The translations under genes were made by a program, and so were the position numbers. 7,700 bases of DNA. Source: Candidatus Omnitrophota bacterium. Lineage in GTDB: Bacteria; Omnitrophota; Gorgyraeia; 2-01-FULL-45-10. Positions 1 through 5,772 of this stretch are shown here, one piece after another (positions within the stretch are counted from its first letter, which is position 1; each line of letters starts with the position of its first letter). Location: assembly GCA_003140915.1 (NCBI GenBank), contig PLLI01000082.1:534-8233 (forward strand). The letters run 5' to 3'. Under the pieces are notes generated by a model, which worked only from the letters and a program-made list of their open reading frames with translations, was not told the DNA's origin and searched no databases.

Positions 1-1601
1 TTGGAAATATACGGCTTCAGGGTGTCGATCACCCAGCCCGGAAGGGTATGACTCCTATCAAAGGTATAATTGATAGGTTCGACCTTGCCCCCGCTCGCGT
101 ATTCCGTGAATTTCAGCTTGCCGGCCTGGAAAAGCCCTGCCGTCCCGGCGGACGCGTCGACAAGTTCCATGGCGGCGGTAACGAGTGTTCGCATTATAAC
201 GGGTATTTCCAGGATGGCGTTTATGTGCTGGCTCGTCCGGGAGAGGATCTCCAACTGGTAATCCCGTTTTAAAAGGGCCTCCTCCTGGCGCTTGCGCTTG
301 GAGATGTCGCGGGCGGACGCGAAGTTATATTCGGCTCCTTCGTATTCCAGATAATTGACGCTGATCTCGACAGGCATCAGCGTACCGTCTCTCTTCCTGT
401 GTATGCTCTCGAAGGTGAAGAAACCGCGTTCTTTTAATTCCTTCCAATGCGACGGCCATATCTCTTTCGGGAAATTAGGGTCTATAGCATAAATTTTCAT
501 CGACATAAGCTCATCCTGAGAATAGCCGAGGGTCTTACAGGTCATGTCGTTAACATACAGGATACGCGCATCCTTATCGATCCAGAATATGGCATCCGAC
601 GCGCGGTCGATAGAGAATCGCGCAAGATGCGATATGTCTTCGGCGGACCTTCTCTCCTCTTCGACTCCGATGGCGGAAGCTATTATCTCCATTATCTTCT
701 TGTCGTCATCCGCCGGTTCAAAATCAAATTGATAAAGGGCGCATAAACTCCCTACGTAATTGCCGCCGAATTTTACCGCACAGCCCAGGTATGTCTGCAG
801 GCCGTAATGAGAGATATTCGGATCTGTGTTGGCATAATTAGTCTGAGAAAGGTTCCGGATAACGATGACGCCGCTCTCTTTGTGCTTGATGACGTCATAA
901 CATATATGGCCTTCGGCGTCATTTTTCGGGTTAAAACCTTCCGGCACTTTCCATTGGCCGCATGAACATAACATACCGTCTTCAAGGCGGTTGTAAAGGG
1001 CGCAATCCGCGTCCAGAAGCTCGCCGCAGAGAGCGGTGAGGCGGTTTATATTTTCGATCGGATCCGGCCCAAAGGCCAAAAACGTCTCGTTTATCTTTGC
1101 CAGGCTCTCTTCGAGTTTTTTGCGTTCGCTTATATCACGGACGACCGACAATAGATGATATTTGCCGCCGACCACGGCGCGCCTCAAGTTAACTTCCACC
1201 CAGAACGGCCTGCCGGCCTTATCCTTGCATATCCACTCGAAGAGCTGCGGCTCGCCGTCGGCCGCCTTATCCATCAGCCTCTTTGCTTCCTGGGCGGTAA
1301 ACGGCTCCTGGAGCATGCCGAGGTCGTAAATGGTGAGCTTCATCAGTTCTTCTTTGGGATAGCAGAACATCTCGCAGGCTTTGTCGTTGGCGTCTATTAT
1401 CCTGGCAGCTTCAACGTCGCTGATAAATATGGCGTCGCTTGCCGCGTTGAATATAGTGCTGTAAGTGGATTCGCAGAAACGGCTTAAGACCTCGTCTATC
1501 CGCTTACGCTCGCTCTCGCCGGTTGTGAGGCCGGCCATCTTTGCCTTTAAGCCCTCAAGCTCCGCCTCCAGTTCTTCTACTGTCTTCTTCTTATCGTCCA
1601 T
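1..1601 (-). CDS. PAS-GAF-PAS-GAF sensory protein, C-terminus beyond window
   Basis: Open from the ATG at 1601 to the window edge (533 residues seen, no stop). I read a charged N-terminal coiled coil (residues 1-40, MDDKKKTVEELEAELEGL), a PAS domain (about 45-160, with NAASDAIFISD and ending VVRDISERKKLEE), a GAF-like domain (about 170-315, with CGELLDADCALYNRLEDG and GCAVKFGGNYVGSLCALY), a second PAS (about 325-440, DRASDAIFWIDKDARILYVN and ending ARDISKRKRQEEAL) and the start of a second GAF-like domain (455 onward). The RDIS-x-RK ends are typical PAS-to-helix linkers. No transmembrane segment is seen, so it is probably cytoplasmic. The output domain (histidine kinase, GGDEF or other) is outside the window, so the signalling output is unknown. 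GGAAG lies 6 bases before the ATG. The gene is divergent from the sigma factor; a functional link is possible but not shown. PAS/GAF identity is from motif recognition. Confidence 0.85.
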   Translation of the reverse strand, partial: MDDKKKTVEELEAELEGLKAKMAGLTTGESERKRIDEVLSRFCESTYSTIFNAASDAIFISDVEAARIIDANDKACEMFCYPKEELMKLTIYDLGMLQEPFTAQEAKRLMDKAADGEPQLFEWICKDKAGRPFWVEVNLRRAVVGGKYHLLSVVRDISERKKLEESLAKINETFLAFGPDPIENINRLTALCGELLDADCALYNRLEDGMLCSCGQWKVPEGFNPKNDAEGHICYDVIKHKESGVIVIRNLSQTNYANTDPNISHYGLQTYLGCAVKFGGNYVGSLCALYQFDFEPADDDKKIMEIIASAIGVEEERRSAEDISHLARFSIDRASDAIFWIDKDARILYVNDMTCKTLGYSQDELMSMKIYAIDPNFPKEIWPSHWKELKERGFFTFESIHRKRDGTLMPVEISVNYLEYEGAEYNFASARDISKRKRQEEALLKRDYQLEILSRTSQHINAILEIPVIMRTLVTAAMELVDASAGTAGLFQAGKLKFTEYASGGKVEPINYTFDRSHTLPGWVIDTLKPYIS

Positions 1602-1637
1602 TCAGGTCTTCCTTATCTATATTATAATGTAATAATG

Positions 1638-1666
1638 AGTATACTATCTTTTTTAAAATATGTCAA
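1638..1666 (-). promoter_or_regulatory. Sigma-70-type promoter of the PAS/GAF sensor gene
   Basis: On the minus strand TTGACA (1666-1661) is followed after exactly 17 bases by TATACT (1643-1638), a near-perfect housekeeping promoter. The expected transcription start near 1631 leaves a leader of about 30 nt before the ATG at 1601. Confidence 0.8.
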
Positions 1667-1680
1667 ATTTAGTTAATCTA

Positions 1681-1714
1681 CATCTGACAATCAGATGCTA
1701 TATGCCGCCGGCAT
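1681..1714. promoter_or_regulatory. Two adjacent short palindromes between divergent promoters (possible operators)
   Basis: CATCTGA-CAA-TCAGATG (1681-1697) is a perfect 7-bp inverted repeat, and ATGCCG-C-CGGCAT (1702-1714) is a perfect 6-bp one. Both lie between the -35 boxes of the divergent sensor and sigma promoters, upstream of both transcription starts, so they cannot act as RNA hairpins of either message. A DNA-binding regulator site is the natural reading, but no regulator is identified. Confidence 0.4.
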
Positions 1715-1739
1715 TATATTGATAAAAGATAAAATATAT

Positions 1740-1769
1740 TTGACTTTTTTACATATTTTGTGCTATCAT
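1740..1769 (+). promoter_or_regulatory. Extended -10 promoter of the sigma factor gene (leaderless)
   Basis: TTGACT (1740-1745), an 18-base spacer, then TGC-TATCAT (1761-1769), where TATCAT matches TATAAT at 5 of 6 positions and TG gives an extended -10. The expected start point is about 7 bases downstream, at 1776, which is the A of the proposed ATG. Confidence 0.7.
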
Positions 1770-1775
1770 CTTCCA

Positions 1776-2351
1776 ATGTTCCCAAGATATATAGAGGACG
1801 ATGGACCGATCGTAGAGGCGTGTATAAAGAAGGACGCCGCGGCGTGGGCGAGGCTGGTAAAGAAATACTCCGGCCTCATCTCCGCGTCCATAGCCAACCG
1901 CCTGAAAAAATACGGGTTCGATCCGGTATGTGAGGATACGGAAGAGATGCGCCAGAACGTCCTTACCTCGATCTGGACGGACGGAAAGCTCGAAAAGGTA
2001 AGGAACAGAAAAAATATCGCATATTGGATCTCGATAGTCGCCGGCAATGCCGCGATAGAAGAGATGCGCAAAAAGGCATCCGGCGAAAATCCTAAATTCG
2101 TACCGATCTGCGATACCTTCGATATGGAGGCGGCCGATCTTGAAACACCGGCTAAGAAAGAATTGTCGGAAGCGATCGAGCGCTCTATAGGGCGGTTGCC
2201 CCCGAAGGAACAAATGGTCACTAAGCTGAACCTTTTGCATGGTGTGGAATACCGCGAGATCGCGGAGATGCTTAATATGCCGAAAGGGACGGTCTCCAGC
2301 TGCATAAAAAGGGCTAAAGAAAGATTAAGGAGAGAATTAAAAGATTTTTAA
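1776..2351 (+). CDS. ECF-like sigma-70 family RNA polymerase sigma factor
   Basis: A 191-residue two-domain sigma factor. Region 2 spans about 13-100 (AAAWARLVKKYSGLISASIA, then IAYWISIVAGNAAIEEMRKK, the helix that usually meets the -10). After a linker, region 4 spans about 129-188, with a helix-turn-helix at about 157-182 (VEYREIAEMLNMPKGTVSS, IKRAKERLRREL). No region 1.1 or 3 is seen, which fits the ECF/group 4 layout. I chose the ATG at 1776: the open frame reaches back to 1695, but that extra part lacks a ribosome site and overlaps the promoter. No Shine-Dalgarno precedes 1776 either, and the -10 ends 6 bases before it, so a leaderless message is likely. The next gene is a zinc-finger anti-sigma factor, as expected for this family. 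Its target promoter is probably the TGCAAC-17-CGTC motif seen at 2359 and 3167. The triggering signal is unknown. Confidence 0.88.
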   Translation: MFPRYIEDDGPIVEACIKKDAAAWARLVKKYSGLISASIANRLKKYGFDPVCEDTEEMRQNVLTSIWTDGKLEKVRNRKNIAYWISIVAGNAAIEEMRKKASGENPKFVPICDTFDMEAADLETPAKKELSEAIERSIGRLPPKEQMVTKLNLLHGVEYREIAEMLNMPKGTVSSCIKRAKERLRRELKDF

Positions 2352-2358
2352 AAAAAGT

Positions 2359-2385
2359 TGCAACAAAATGGCCGTTTTTTCCGTC
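2359..2385 (+). promoter_or_regulatory. Putative ECF-sigma promoter before the anti-sigma gene
   Basis: TGCAAC (2359-2364), 17 bases, then CGTC (2382-2385), the layout known for several ECF sigma factors such as Bacillus SigX, SigM and SigW. An A-rich tract lies just upstream, overlapping the sigma stop codon. A 37-base block from 2358 to 2394 matches 3166-3202 at 35 positions, with the same spacing. The expected start near 2393 gives a leader of about 15 nt. The spacer holds a near-palindrome around GGCC. Confidence 0.7.
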
Positions 2386-2407
2386 TTATATAGTAGGAGG
2401 AGATAAA

Positions 2408-2854
2408 ATGTCACAAGGTCACAAAACAAGAAATCACCCGGCAGATGTCATGATAGCGGATTATCTGGATAATCTGCTGTCTGCCAAAGAGAGGGCCGAG
2501 GTCGAAGCGCACGTTGCGGCCTGCAGTGAGTGCCTGATTAAGATGGTTTCCGCTCATGAATCGGTCAAATCATTCAATAAAACCGCTTTATCCGGCAAGA
2601 GAAAGGCAAACCCTATGGGAAGAATAAATCTCTACCTTATATTCGCAATAATATCTTTCACACTTTCCTTTATCGTCCCCAGGTACTTCATCCAGTTACT
2701 GACAGCTACTCTGCTTTTGGGAGCAAAGTGGGTGGCGGACTCCAAGTCCACGAAGATGCTCGTAATGATACATGAGGCGTGGAAGAATGGCGGCGAGCGC
2801 GGCGCTTCGGAAGTCATCAAACGGCTCGATTCGAACAAGAAAATACGCCTCTAA
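2408..2854 (+). CDS. Zinc-finger (ZAS-type) membrane anti-sigma factor
   Basis: A 148-residue protein with an N-terminal anti-sigma zinc finger: H35-x3-C39-x2-C42 (HVAACSEC), preceded by the usual helix MIADYLDNLLSAKERAEVEA, with H10 as a possible further ligand. Two hydrophobic segments follow (about 73-90, INLYLIFAIISFTLSFIV, and about 94-109), joined by a very short turn. That predicts a hairpin in the inner membrane with both ends in the cytoplasm. The tail (110-148) is basic and has no recognisable domain. By family knowledge the N-terminal domain holds the sigma factor inactive at the membrane. The ATG has AGGAGG 7 bases upstream. It lies 56 bases after the sigma gene, with a candidate ECF promoter in between, so its level probably rises when the sigma factor is free. 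With almost no periplasmic part, it is unclear how it would sense an envelope signal. Confidence 0.85.
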   Translation: MSQGHKTRNHPADVMIADYLDNLLSAKERAEVEAHVAACSECLIKMVSAHESVKSFNKTALSGKRKANPMGRINLYLIFAIISFTLSFIVPRYFIQLLTATLLLGAKWVADSKSTKMLVMIHEAWKNGGERGASEVIKRLDSNKKIRL

Positions 2855-2884
2855 AAAACAAACCCAAGTCTTTTGAACTTGGGT
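2853..2884 (-). terminator. Intrinsic terminator of the minus-strand small RNA
   Basis: On the minus strand ACCCAAGT and ACTTGGGT form a perfect 8-bp stem (2884-2877 with 2869-2862) around a 7-base loop, followed by TTTGTTTTTT. The T-run overlaps the stop codon of the anti-sigma gene. On the plus strand the hairpin has no T-run, so it should not strongly stop the anti-sigma transcript. Confidence 0.8.
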
Positions 2885-3058
2885 CACTACGAAGAAGCGG
2901 TTTAACCTTTCCGAAAGAAAACCTTCACCAACCGGTTTTTGGCTTTCGCCCCCTTTTTCAAGGCGTCCGACTGATTTGGCAGCGTTAGCCTATTCTCGGA
3001 TAACGCTTTCGGCCTTTTGAAGAGCCGTCCTCCTTCCGTAAGGTTAAGCCCCTCTTCT
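2853..3058 (-). ncRNA. Putative structured small RNA, about 206 nt, family unknown
   Basis: Defined by a strong promoter (3093-3065) and an intrinsic terminator (2884-2853) on the strand opposite to all flanking genes. The predicted transcript contains no ATG at all, so it is very unlikely to be a message. A closing helix is visible: minus-strand TTAACCTT (3047-3040) pairs with AAGGTTAA (2909-2902). Inside are further hairpins: 3027-3010 (CGGC with GCCG), 3006-2982 (GCGTTA with TAACGC, extended by CC with GG), 2965-2947 (CGCC with GGCG) and 2942-2928. The result is a multi-branched fold rather than one long rod. A free AGGAGG (3034-3029) has no start codon at a useful distance. I do not recognise the family: it lacks the RNase P and tmRNA hallmarks I can recall, and the shape is not obviously 6S RNA. 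It fills most of the gap between the anti-sigma gene and spoVG. Confidence 0.65.
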
Positions 3059-3064
3059 ATATTA

Positions 3065-3093
3065 ATAGTACCACATATCATAAACATTTGCAA
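3065..3093 (-). promoter_or_regulatory. Extended -10 promoter of the small RNA
   Basis: On the minus strand TTGCAA (3093-3088), 17 bases, then TACTAT (3070-3065), preceded by TGG as an extended -10. The transcription start is expected near 3058. It looks housekeeping: no CGTC element is present. Confidence 0.72.
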
Positions 3094-3166
3094 TACCTAT
3101 ACAGCCGGCTTTTTTATTATTAACCGGCACTCAAATCCCCTCTTGGAAAAATTTTTTAAAAAAGTT

Positions 3167-3193
3167 TGCAACAAAACGGCCGTTTTTCCCGTC
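3167..3193 (+). promoter_or_regulatory. Putative ECF-sigma promoter of the spoVG-yraN-comM operon
   Basis: TGCAAC (3167-3172), 17 bases, then CGTC (3190-3193), identical in elements and spacing to the site before the anti-sigma gene. The surrounding 37 bases (3166-3202) match that copy at 35 positions, and both copies are preceded by runs of T then A. The spacer contains the perfect palindrome AAAACGGCCGTTTT. The start is expected near 3201, about 19 nt before the ATG. Confidence 0.7.
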
Positions 3194-3205
3194 TTATATA
3201 GTGAG

Positions 3206-3215
3206 AGGAGGTGAT
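3206..3215 (+). promoter_or_regulatory. Full-length Shine-Dalgarno of spoVG
   Basis: AGGAGGTGAT is complementary to the whole usual 3' end of 16S rRNA and lies 4 bases before the ATG at 3220 (8 bases from GGAGG). It decides the start: the in-frame GTG at 3211 lies inside the ribosome site and is not the start. Confidence 0.8.
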
Positions 3216-3219
3216 AAAG

Positions 3220-3480
3220 ATGACAGAAGATCTGAAGCTGGCTGTAACCCGGCTGCACAAGCTGGATGGCACCGGCGCGACAAAAGCCTTCTGCGACGTT
3301 TCGGTACTAGACAGCCTTGTGATCAACGGCTTGAGAGTGGTCGAGGGCAAAGACGGGCTCTTCGTAAGTATGCCAAGAGAGGAAGGAAAAGACGGCAAGT
3401 GGTATAACACCGTCATACCGCTGAAACGGGAAGTGAAGGATGAGATCGAACGGATAGTCCTGGAAGCTTACGGAGGGTGA
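3220..3480 (+). CDS. spoVG: SpoVG family regulator (RNA/DNA-binding)
   Basis: An 86-residue protein with the SpoVG layout: an N-terminal strand (LKLAVTRLHK), then TKAFCDVSVLDSLVINGLRV, the hallmark VVEGKDGLFVSMPREEGKDGK (about 41-60), YNTVIPLKREVKDEIERIVL and a short tail. The family averages 85-100 residues. In Firmicutes and Borrelia, SpoVG proteins bind RNA and DNA and tune septation, cell-envelope and virulence genes. In bacteria without sporulation the role is mostly unknown, so the name does not imply spores. It is the first gene of a tight operon: its TGA overlaps the ribosome site of yraN, whose start is 4 bases downstream. It carries the candidate ECF promoter shared with the anti-sigma gene, so it may act as a downstream effector of that sigma factor (inference). 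Family assignment is from the central motif. Confidence 0.85.
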   Translation: MTEDLKLAVTRLHKLDGTGATKAFCDVSVLDSLVINGLRVVEGKDGLFVSMPREEGKDGKWYNTVIPLKREVKDEIERIVLEAYGG

Positions 3481-3484
3481 TACG

Positions 3485-3856
3485 TTGGGCCGGGAGAATA
3501 AAGAGATAGGAAAGATCGGCGAGCAGATAGCCATGACGTTCCTGGAACAGAAAGGCTATGAGGTCCTCGATACGAACGTGCGCACGCCTTTCGGCGAGAT
3601 CGATATCGTAGCACGGCGAAAGGAGATGACGGTCTTTGTCGAGGTAAAGACGCGCGCTACTTCTTCTCTCGGCCCGCCGTTCCTGAACGTAACAAGGGAA
3701 AAACAAAGGCATCTTATAAGGAATGCTTTATGTTATTTAAAAAGGCGCGGACGCGTCTATTCGGATTGGAGGATCGACATTGTGTCGGTGAAGCTGAATG
3801 ACCGGCGTGAACCCGAATCGATAGAATTGATAGAGAATGCCGTGGAGGAATATTAA
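3485..3856 (+). CDS. yraN: YraN family (UPF0102) endonuclease-like protein
   Basis: A 123-residue protein of normal family length. The order of motifs is typical: GKIGEQIAMTFLEQKGYEVL (9-28, with conserved E13), GEIDIVARR (37-45, with E38 and D40), VFVEVKTR (50-57, with E53 and K55) and a late RIDIVSV (96-102). The D/E...ExK spacing resembles the PD-(D/E)xK nuclease fold, and the family is called Holliday-junction-resolvase-like, but its activity is poorly established. I use the TTG at 3485 as the start: GGAGG (3472-3476) lies 8 bases before it and also spans the end of spoVG, so translation is probably coupled. It lies 12 bases before comM. Side-by-side yraN and comM genes are common in bacteria and suggest a shared role in DNA recombination or uptake (inference). 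Confidence 0.9.
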   Translation: MGRENKEIGKIGEQIAMTFLEQKGYEVLDTNVRTPFGEIDIVARRKEMTVFVEVKTRATSSLGPPFLNVTREKQRHLIRNALCYLKRRGRVYSDWRIDIVSVKLNDRREPESIELIENAVEEY

Positions 3857-3868
3857 CCAGGAGGAAAA

Positions 3869-5401
3869 ATGATCGCAAAGATATTCTCAAGCTGTGTTAT
3901 CGGGGTTGAAGCTCATGAGGTTACTGTCGAAACAGATACAGGCGGCGGGTTGCCCGGAATCAATATTGTCGGCTTGCCCGATATTGCCATAAAAGAATCC
4001 CGCGACAGGATAAAATCGGCGATAAAGAATTCGAACTTTTCGTTCCCGACCCGGAAGATCACCATAAATCTTGCGCCGGCCGATATTAAGAAAGAAGGGT
4101 CTTCGTTCGACCTGCCGATAGCCCTATCCGTCCTCGCCTCGGAAGGCATAATTAATTCTGCCGGTCTTTCCGATTTTATTTTCTGCGGCGAACTCTCGTT
4201 AGACGGAAAACTGAAGCCCATAAAAGGCGCTTTGCCTATCGCTATGGCATTAAAGGATATGGGTAAGGGGAAATTCATCCTGCCCAAAGAAAATTCGAAG
4301 GAGGCCGCAGTCGTAAATGATATAAAGGTATATCCATTGGAGTGCTTGAAAGACGTAGTCGATTTTTTGAACCAAAAGATAGAGGTCGACGCACAAAAAA
4401 CGAATGCCGAAATTATGTTAAAGAGGAACGTGAAATACAGGATCGACTTCAACGACGTCAAGGGACAGGAACACGTAAAGCGCGGCCTCGAGGTCGCCGC
4501 GGCCGGCGGCCATAACGTACTCTTGATAGGCCCGCCGGGCTCCGGCAAGAGCATGCTCGCCAAACGGCTTCCGACAATCCTGTCAGAGATGACGCTCGAG
4601 GAGTCGCTCGAAACATCGAAGATACACAGCGTTGCCGGCTTGCTGCCGCCGAATAAAGGCCTGACCGTAACAAGACCGTTCCGCTCGCCGCATCATACCA
4701 TATCGGACGCCGCGCTCGTCGGCGGAGGGCCGAATCCCATACCCGGAGAGATAAGCCTTGCCCATAACGGCGTCTTGTTCTTGGACGAGCTTCCGGAATT
4801 CAAAAGGAATGTCCTCGAGGTCATGCGTCAGCCTCTTGAGGAGGGAAGCGTCACGATATCGCGGGTGGCAAACAGGCTCACGTATCCGTCCAAATTCATG
4901 CTGGTCGCCGCCATGAACCCCTGCCCGTGCGGATACTTTACCGACCCGAAGCACGAGTGCCACTGCACGCCGTTCCAGATACAAACGTATCTATCGAAAA
5001 TATCCGGCCCCCTTCTCGACAGGATAGACATACACCTCGAGGTCCCGCGATTGAAGTTAGAGCATCTGACGGAGAAGCGCCGGGGCGAGCCGTCCGAGGA
5101 GATACGCAGGCGCGTCGATAATGCCCGCGAGATACAGAAGAAGCGGTATAAGGGCGAGCATCTATATTTTAACGCACATCTTGAATCGAAAGAGCTGGAG
5201 AAGTTCTGCCTTCTTGACAAAGAGAGCGAGGAATTATTGAAACTCGCCATACTGGAACTCGGCATATCGGCACGGGCTTACGACAAGATCCTTAAGGTCG
5301 CACGCACAATAGCTGATCTCGACGGAAAAGAGATTATCGAGGCACATCATATTTCCGAGGCAATCTCATACCGAAGTCTGGATAGAAACTTGTGGGGATA
5401 A
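3869..5401 (+). CDS. comM: ComM/YifB family Mg-chelatase-like AAA+ ATPase
   Basis: A full-length 510-residue protein. The N-terminal ChlI-like domain (about 1-165) starts [20 protein letters not shown] and contains [20 protein letters not shown]. The AAA+ core (about 195-395) has Walker A GPPGSGKS (221-228), Walker [11 protein letters not shown] (301-310), the conserved [17 protein letters not shown] (271-287), a likely zinc site with C352, C354, C364 and C366 (NPCPCGY, HECHC), and SGPLLDRID (379-387). The C-terminal helical domain (about 405-505) has [19 protein letters not shown]. In Vibrio cholerae, ComM is a hexameric helicase that drives branch migration during natural transformation; despite the name, the family does not chelate magnesium. 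The ATG has AGGAGG 4 bases upstream. It is the last gene of the spoVG-yraN-comM run. The final 24 bases, including the stop codon, recur nearly unchanged at 6313-6336, so the coding end touches the edge of a repeat island. Confidence 0.95.
   Translation: MIAKIFSSCVIGVEAHEVTVETDTGGGLPGINIVGLPDIAIKESRDRIKSAIKNSNFSFPTRKITINLAPADIKKEGSSFDLPIALSVLASEGIINSAGLSDFIFCGELSLDGKLKPIKGALPIAMALKDMGKGKFILPKENSKEAAVVNDIKVYPLECLKDVVDFLNQKIEVDAQKTNAEIMLKRNVKYRIDFNDVKGQEHVKRGLEVAAAGGHNVLLIGPPGSGKSMLAKRLPTILSEMTLEESLETSKIHSVAGLLPPNKGLTVTRPFRSPHHTISDAALVGGGPNPIPGEISLAHNGVLFLDELPEFKRNVLEVMRQPLEEGSVTISRVANRLTYPSKFMLVAAMNPCPCGYFTDPKHECHCTPFQIQTYLSKISGPLLDRIDIHLEVPRLKLEHLTEKRRGEPSEEIRRRVDNAREIQKKRYKGEHLYFNAHLESKELEKFCLLDKESEELLKLAILELGISARAYDKILKVARTIADLDGKEIIEAHHISEAISYRSLDRNLWG
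5378..5401 (+). repeat. Left copy of 24-bp direct repeat (3' end of comM)
   Basis: CTGGATAGAAACTT followed by GTGGGGATAA. The copy at 6313-6336 has CTGGATAGAAACTT then ATGGGGGTAA, which makes 22 of 24 identical. The repeats bracket 911 bp holding the small Cys gene, the RAYT gene and all three REP-like units. Confidence 0.8.
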
Positions 5402-5411
5402 CTTATAACTT

Positions 5412-5457
5412 GTAGGGGAGGTTTAAACCTCCCCTACTGCTGTGGATAACTTATGGG
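5412..5457 (+). repeat. REP-like unit 1: palindrome plus DnaA-box tag
   Basis: A perfect 26-bp palindrome (5412-5437) with arms GTAGGGGAGGTTT and AAACCTCCCCTAC, then 3 bases, then the tag TGTGGATAACTTATGGG (5441-5457). The palindrome begins with GTAG, the tetranucleotide known to mark E. coli REP hairpins. The tag contains TGTGGATAA, an exact complement of the DnaA box TTATCCACA. Sitting 10 bases after comM, the hairpin may also affect its 3' end. Confidence 0.8.
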
Positions 5458-5487
5458 TATGATAGAAAAATAAATGGAGGCAAAATA

Positions 5488-5721
5488 ATGGATACAGCTA
5501 CACCTTTATCCAATCTAACTAAAGTATACGGAAAAAATGTTATGGTTTCCAGGGTAAACGGTTATAACATAATCCATCTGGATAATCCTACCGATGAACA
5601 GATAAGGCAGAGGATGAAAGAGGTTCTTGATGGCCAAATTGACGATGATCTTGAAGACGATTGTCCGCTTTGCCACGAGATGAAAGGCAAGCCGTGCGAC
5701 ATTGTGTACTATAAACAATAA
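5488..5721 (+). CDS. Small hypothetical protein with C-terminal Cys motif
   Basis: A 77-residue protein that I do not recognise. The N-terminal part is strand-like (NLTKVYGKNVMVSRVNGYNI), followed by a helix (PTDEQIRQRMKEVLDG), an acidic linker (DDDLEDD) and a C-terminal C59-P-L-C62-H-x6-C70 cluster (DDCPLCHEMKGKPCDIVYY) that could bind a metal as half of a zinc ribbon or as a dimer. No signal peptide or membrane segment is seen. The start is well supported: GGAGG lies 7 bases before the ATG. The gene is framed by REP-like unit 1 (ending 5457) and unit 2 (starting 5727, 6 bases after the stop). It may therefore be a passenger of the repeat island or an older neighbour of comM that was hit by repeats on both sides. 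No promoter was convincing. It is a real gene by ribosome site and composition, but the function is unknown. Confidence 0.7.
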   Translation: MDTATPLSNLTKVYGKNVMVSRVNGYNIIHLDNPTDEQIRQRMKEVLDGQIDDDLEDDCPLCHEMKGKPCDIVYYKQ

Positions 5722-5726
5722 CCTTA

Positions 5727-5772
5727 GTAGGGGACGTTTAAACGTCCCCTACATTGTGGATAACTTTATGGG
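5727..5772 (+). repeat. REP-like unit 2: palindrome plus DnaA-box tag
   Basis: A perfect 26-bp palindrome (5727-5752) with arms GTAGGGGACGTTT and AAACGTCCCCTAC, then 2 bases, then TGTGGATAACTTTATGGG (5755-5772). It differs from unit 1 by one compensated base pair in the stem (G-C to C-G) and one extra T in the tag. Compensated change means the pairing itself is kept. The ATG inside the tag (5768) is the RAYT start. Confidence 0.85.

Noticed and set aside
1695..1775. Longer start for the sigma factor (ATG at 1695)
   Set aside because: The added residues overlap the promoter, have no ribosome site and do not resemble a sigma N-terminus; 1776 fits the family better.
1749..2305. Long minus-strand reading frames opposite the sigma factor
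   Set aside because: Shadows of a well-supported sigma gene; no ribosome site or family features.
2358..2392. Housekeeping reading of the repeated promoter (TTGCAA with TATATA)
   Set aside because: The spacing would be 23 bases, far from 17; the TGCAAC-17-CGTC reading fits both copies.
2853..3058. Naming the small RNA as 6S RNA, SRP RNA, tmRNA or RNase P
   Set aside because: A short CGGTTGGTGA run resembles part of E. coli 6S, but the overall fold is multi-branched and no family hallmark could be confirmed by eye.
2902..3093. 63-residue minus-strand reading frame
   Set aside because: Its start lies in the -35 box of the small-RNA promoter, upstream of the expected transcript, and the protein looks like no family.
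3104..3128. Terminator-like GCCGG / CCGGC pair before spoVG
   Set aside because: The stem is only 5 bp around a 15-base loop, with no T-run after it.
3211..3480. GTG start of spoVG at 3211
   Set aside because: The GTG is part of the Shine-Dalgarno AGGAGGTGAT; the ATG at 3220 is correctly spaced.
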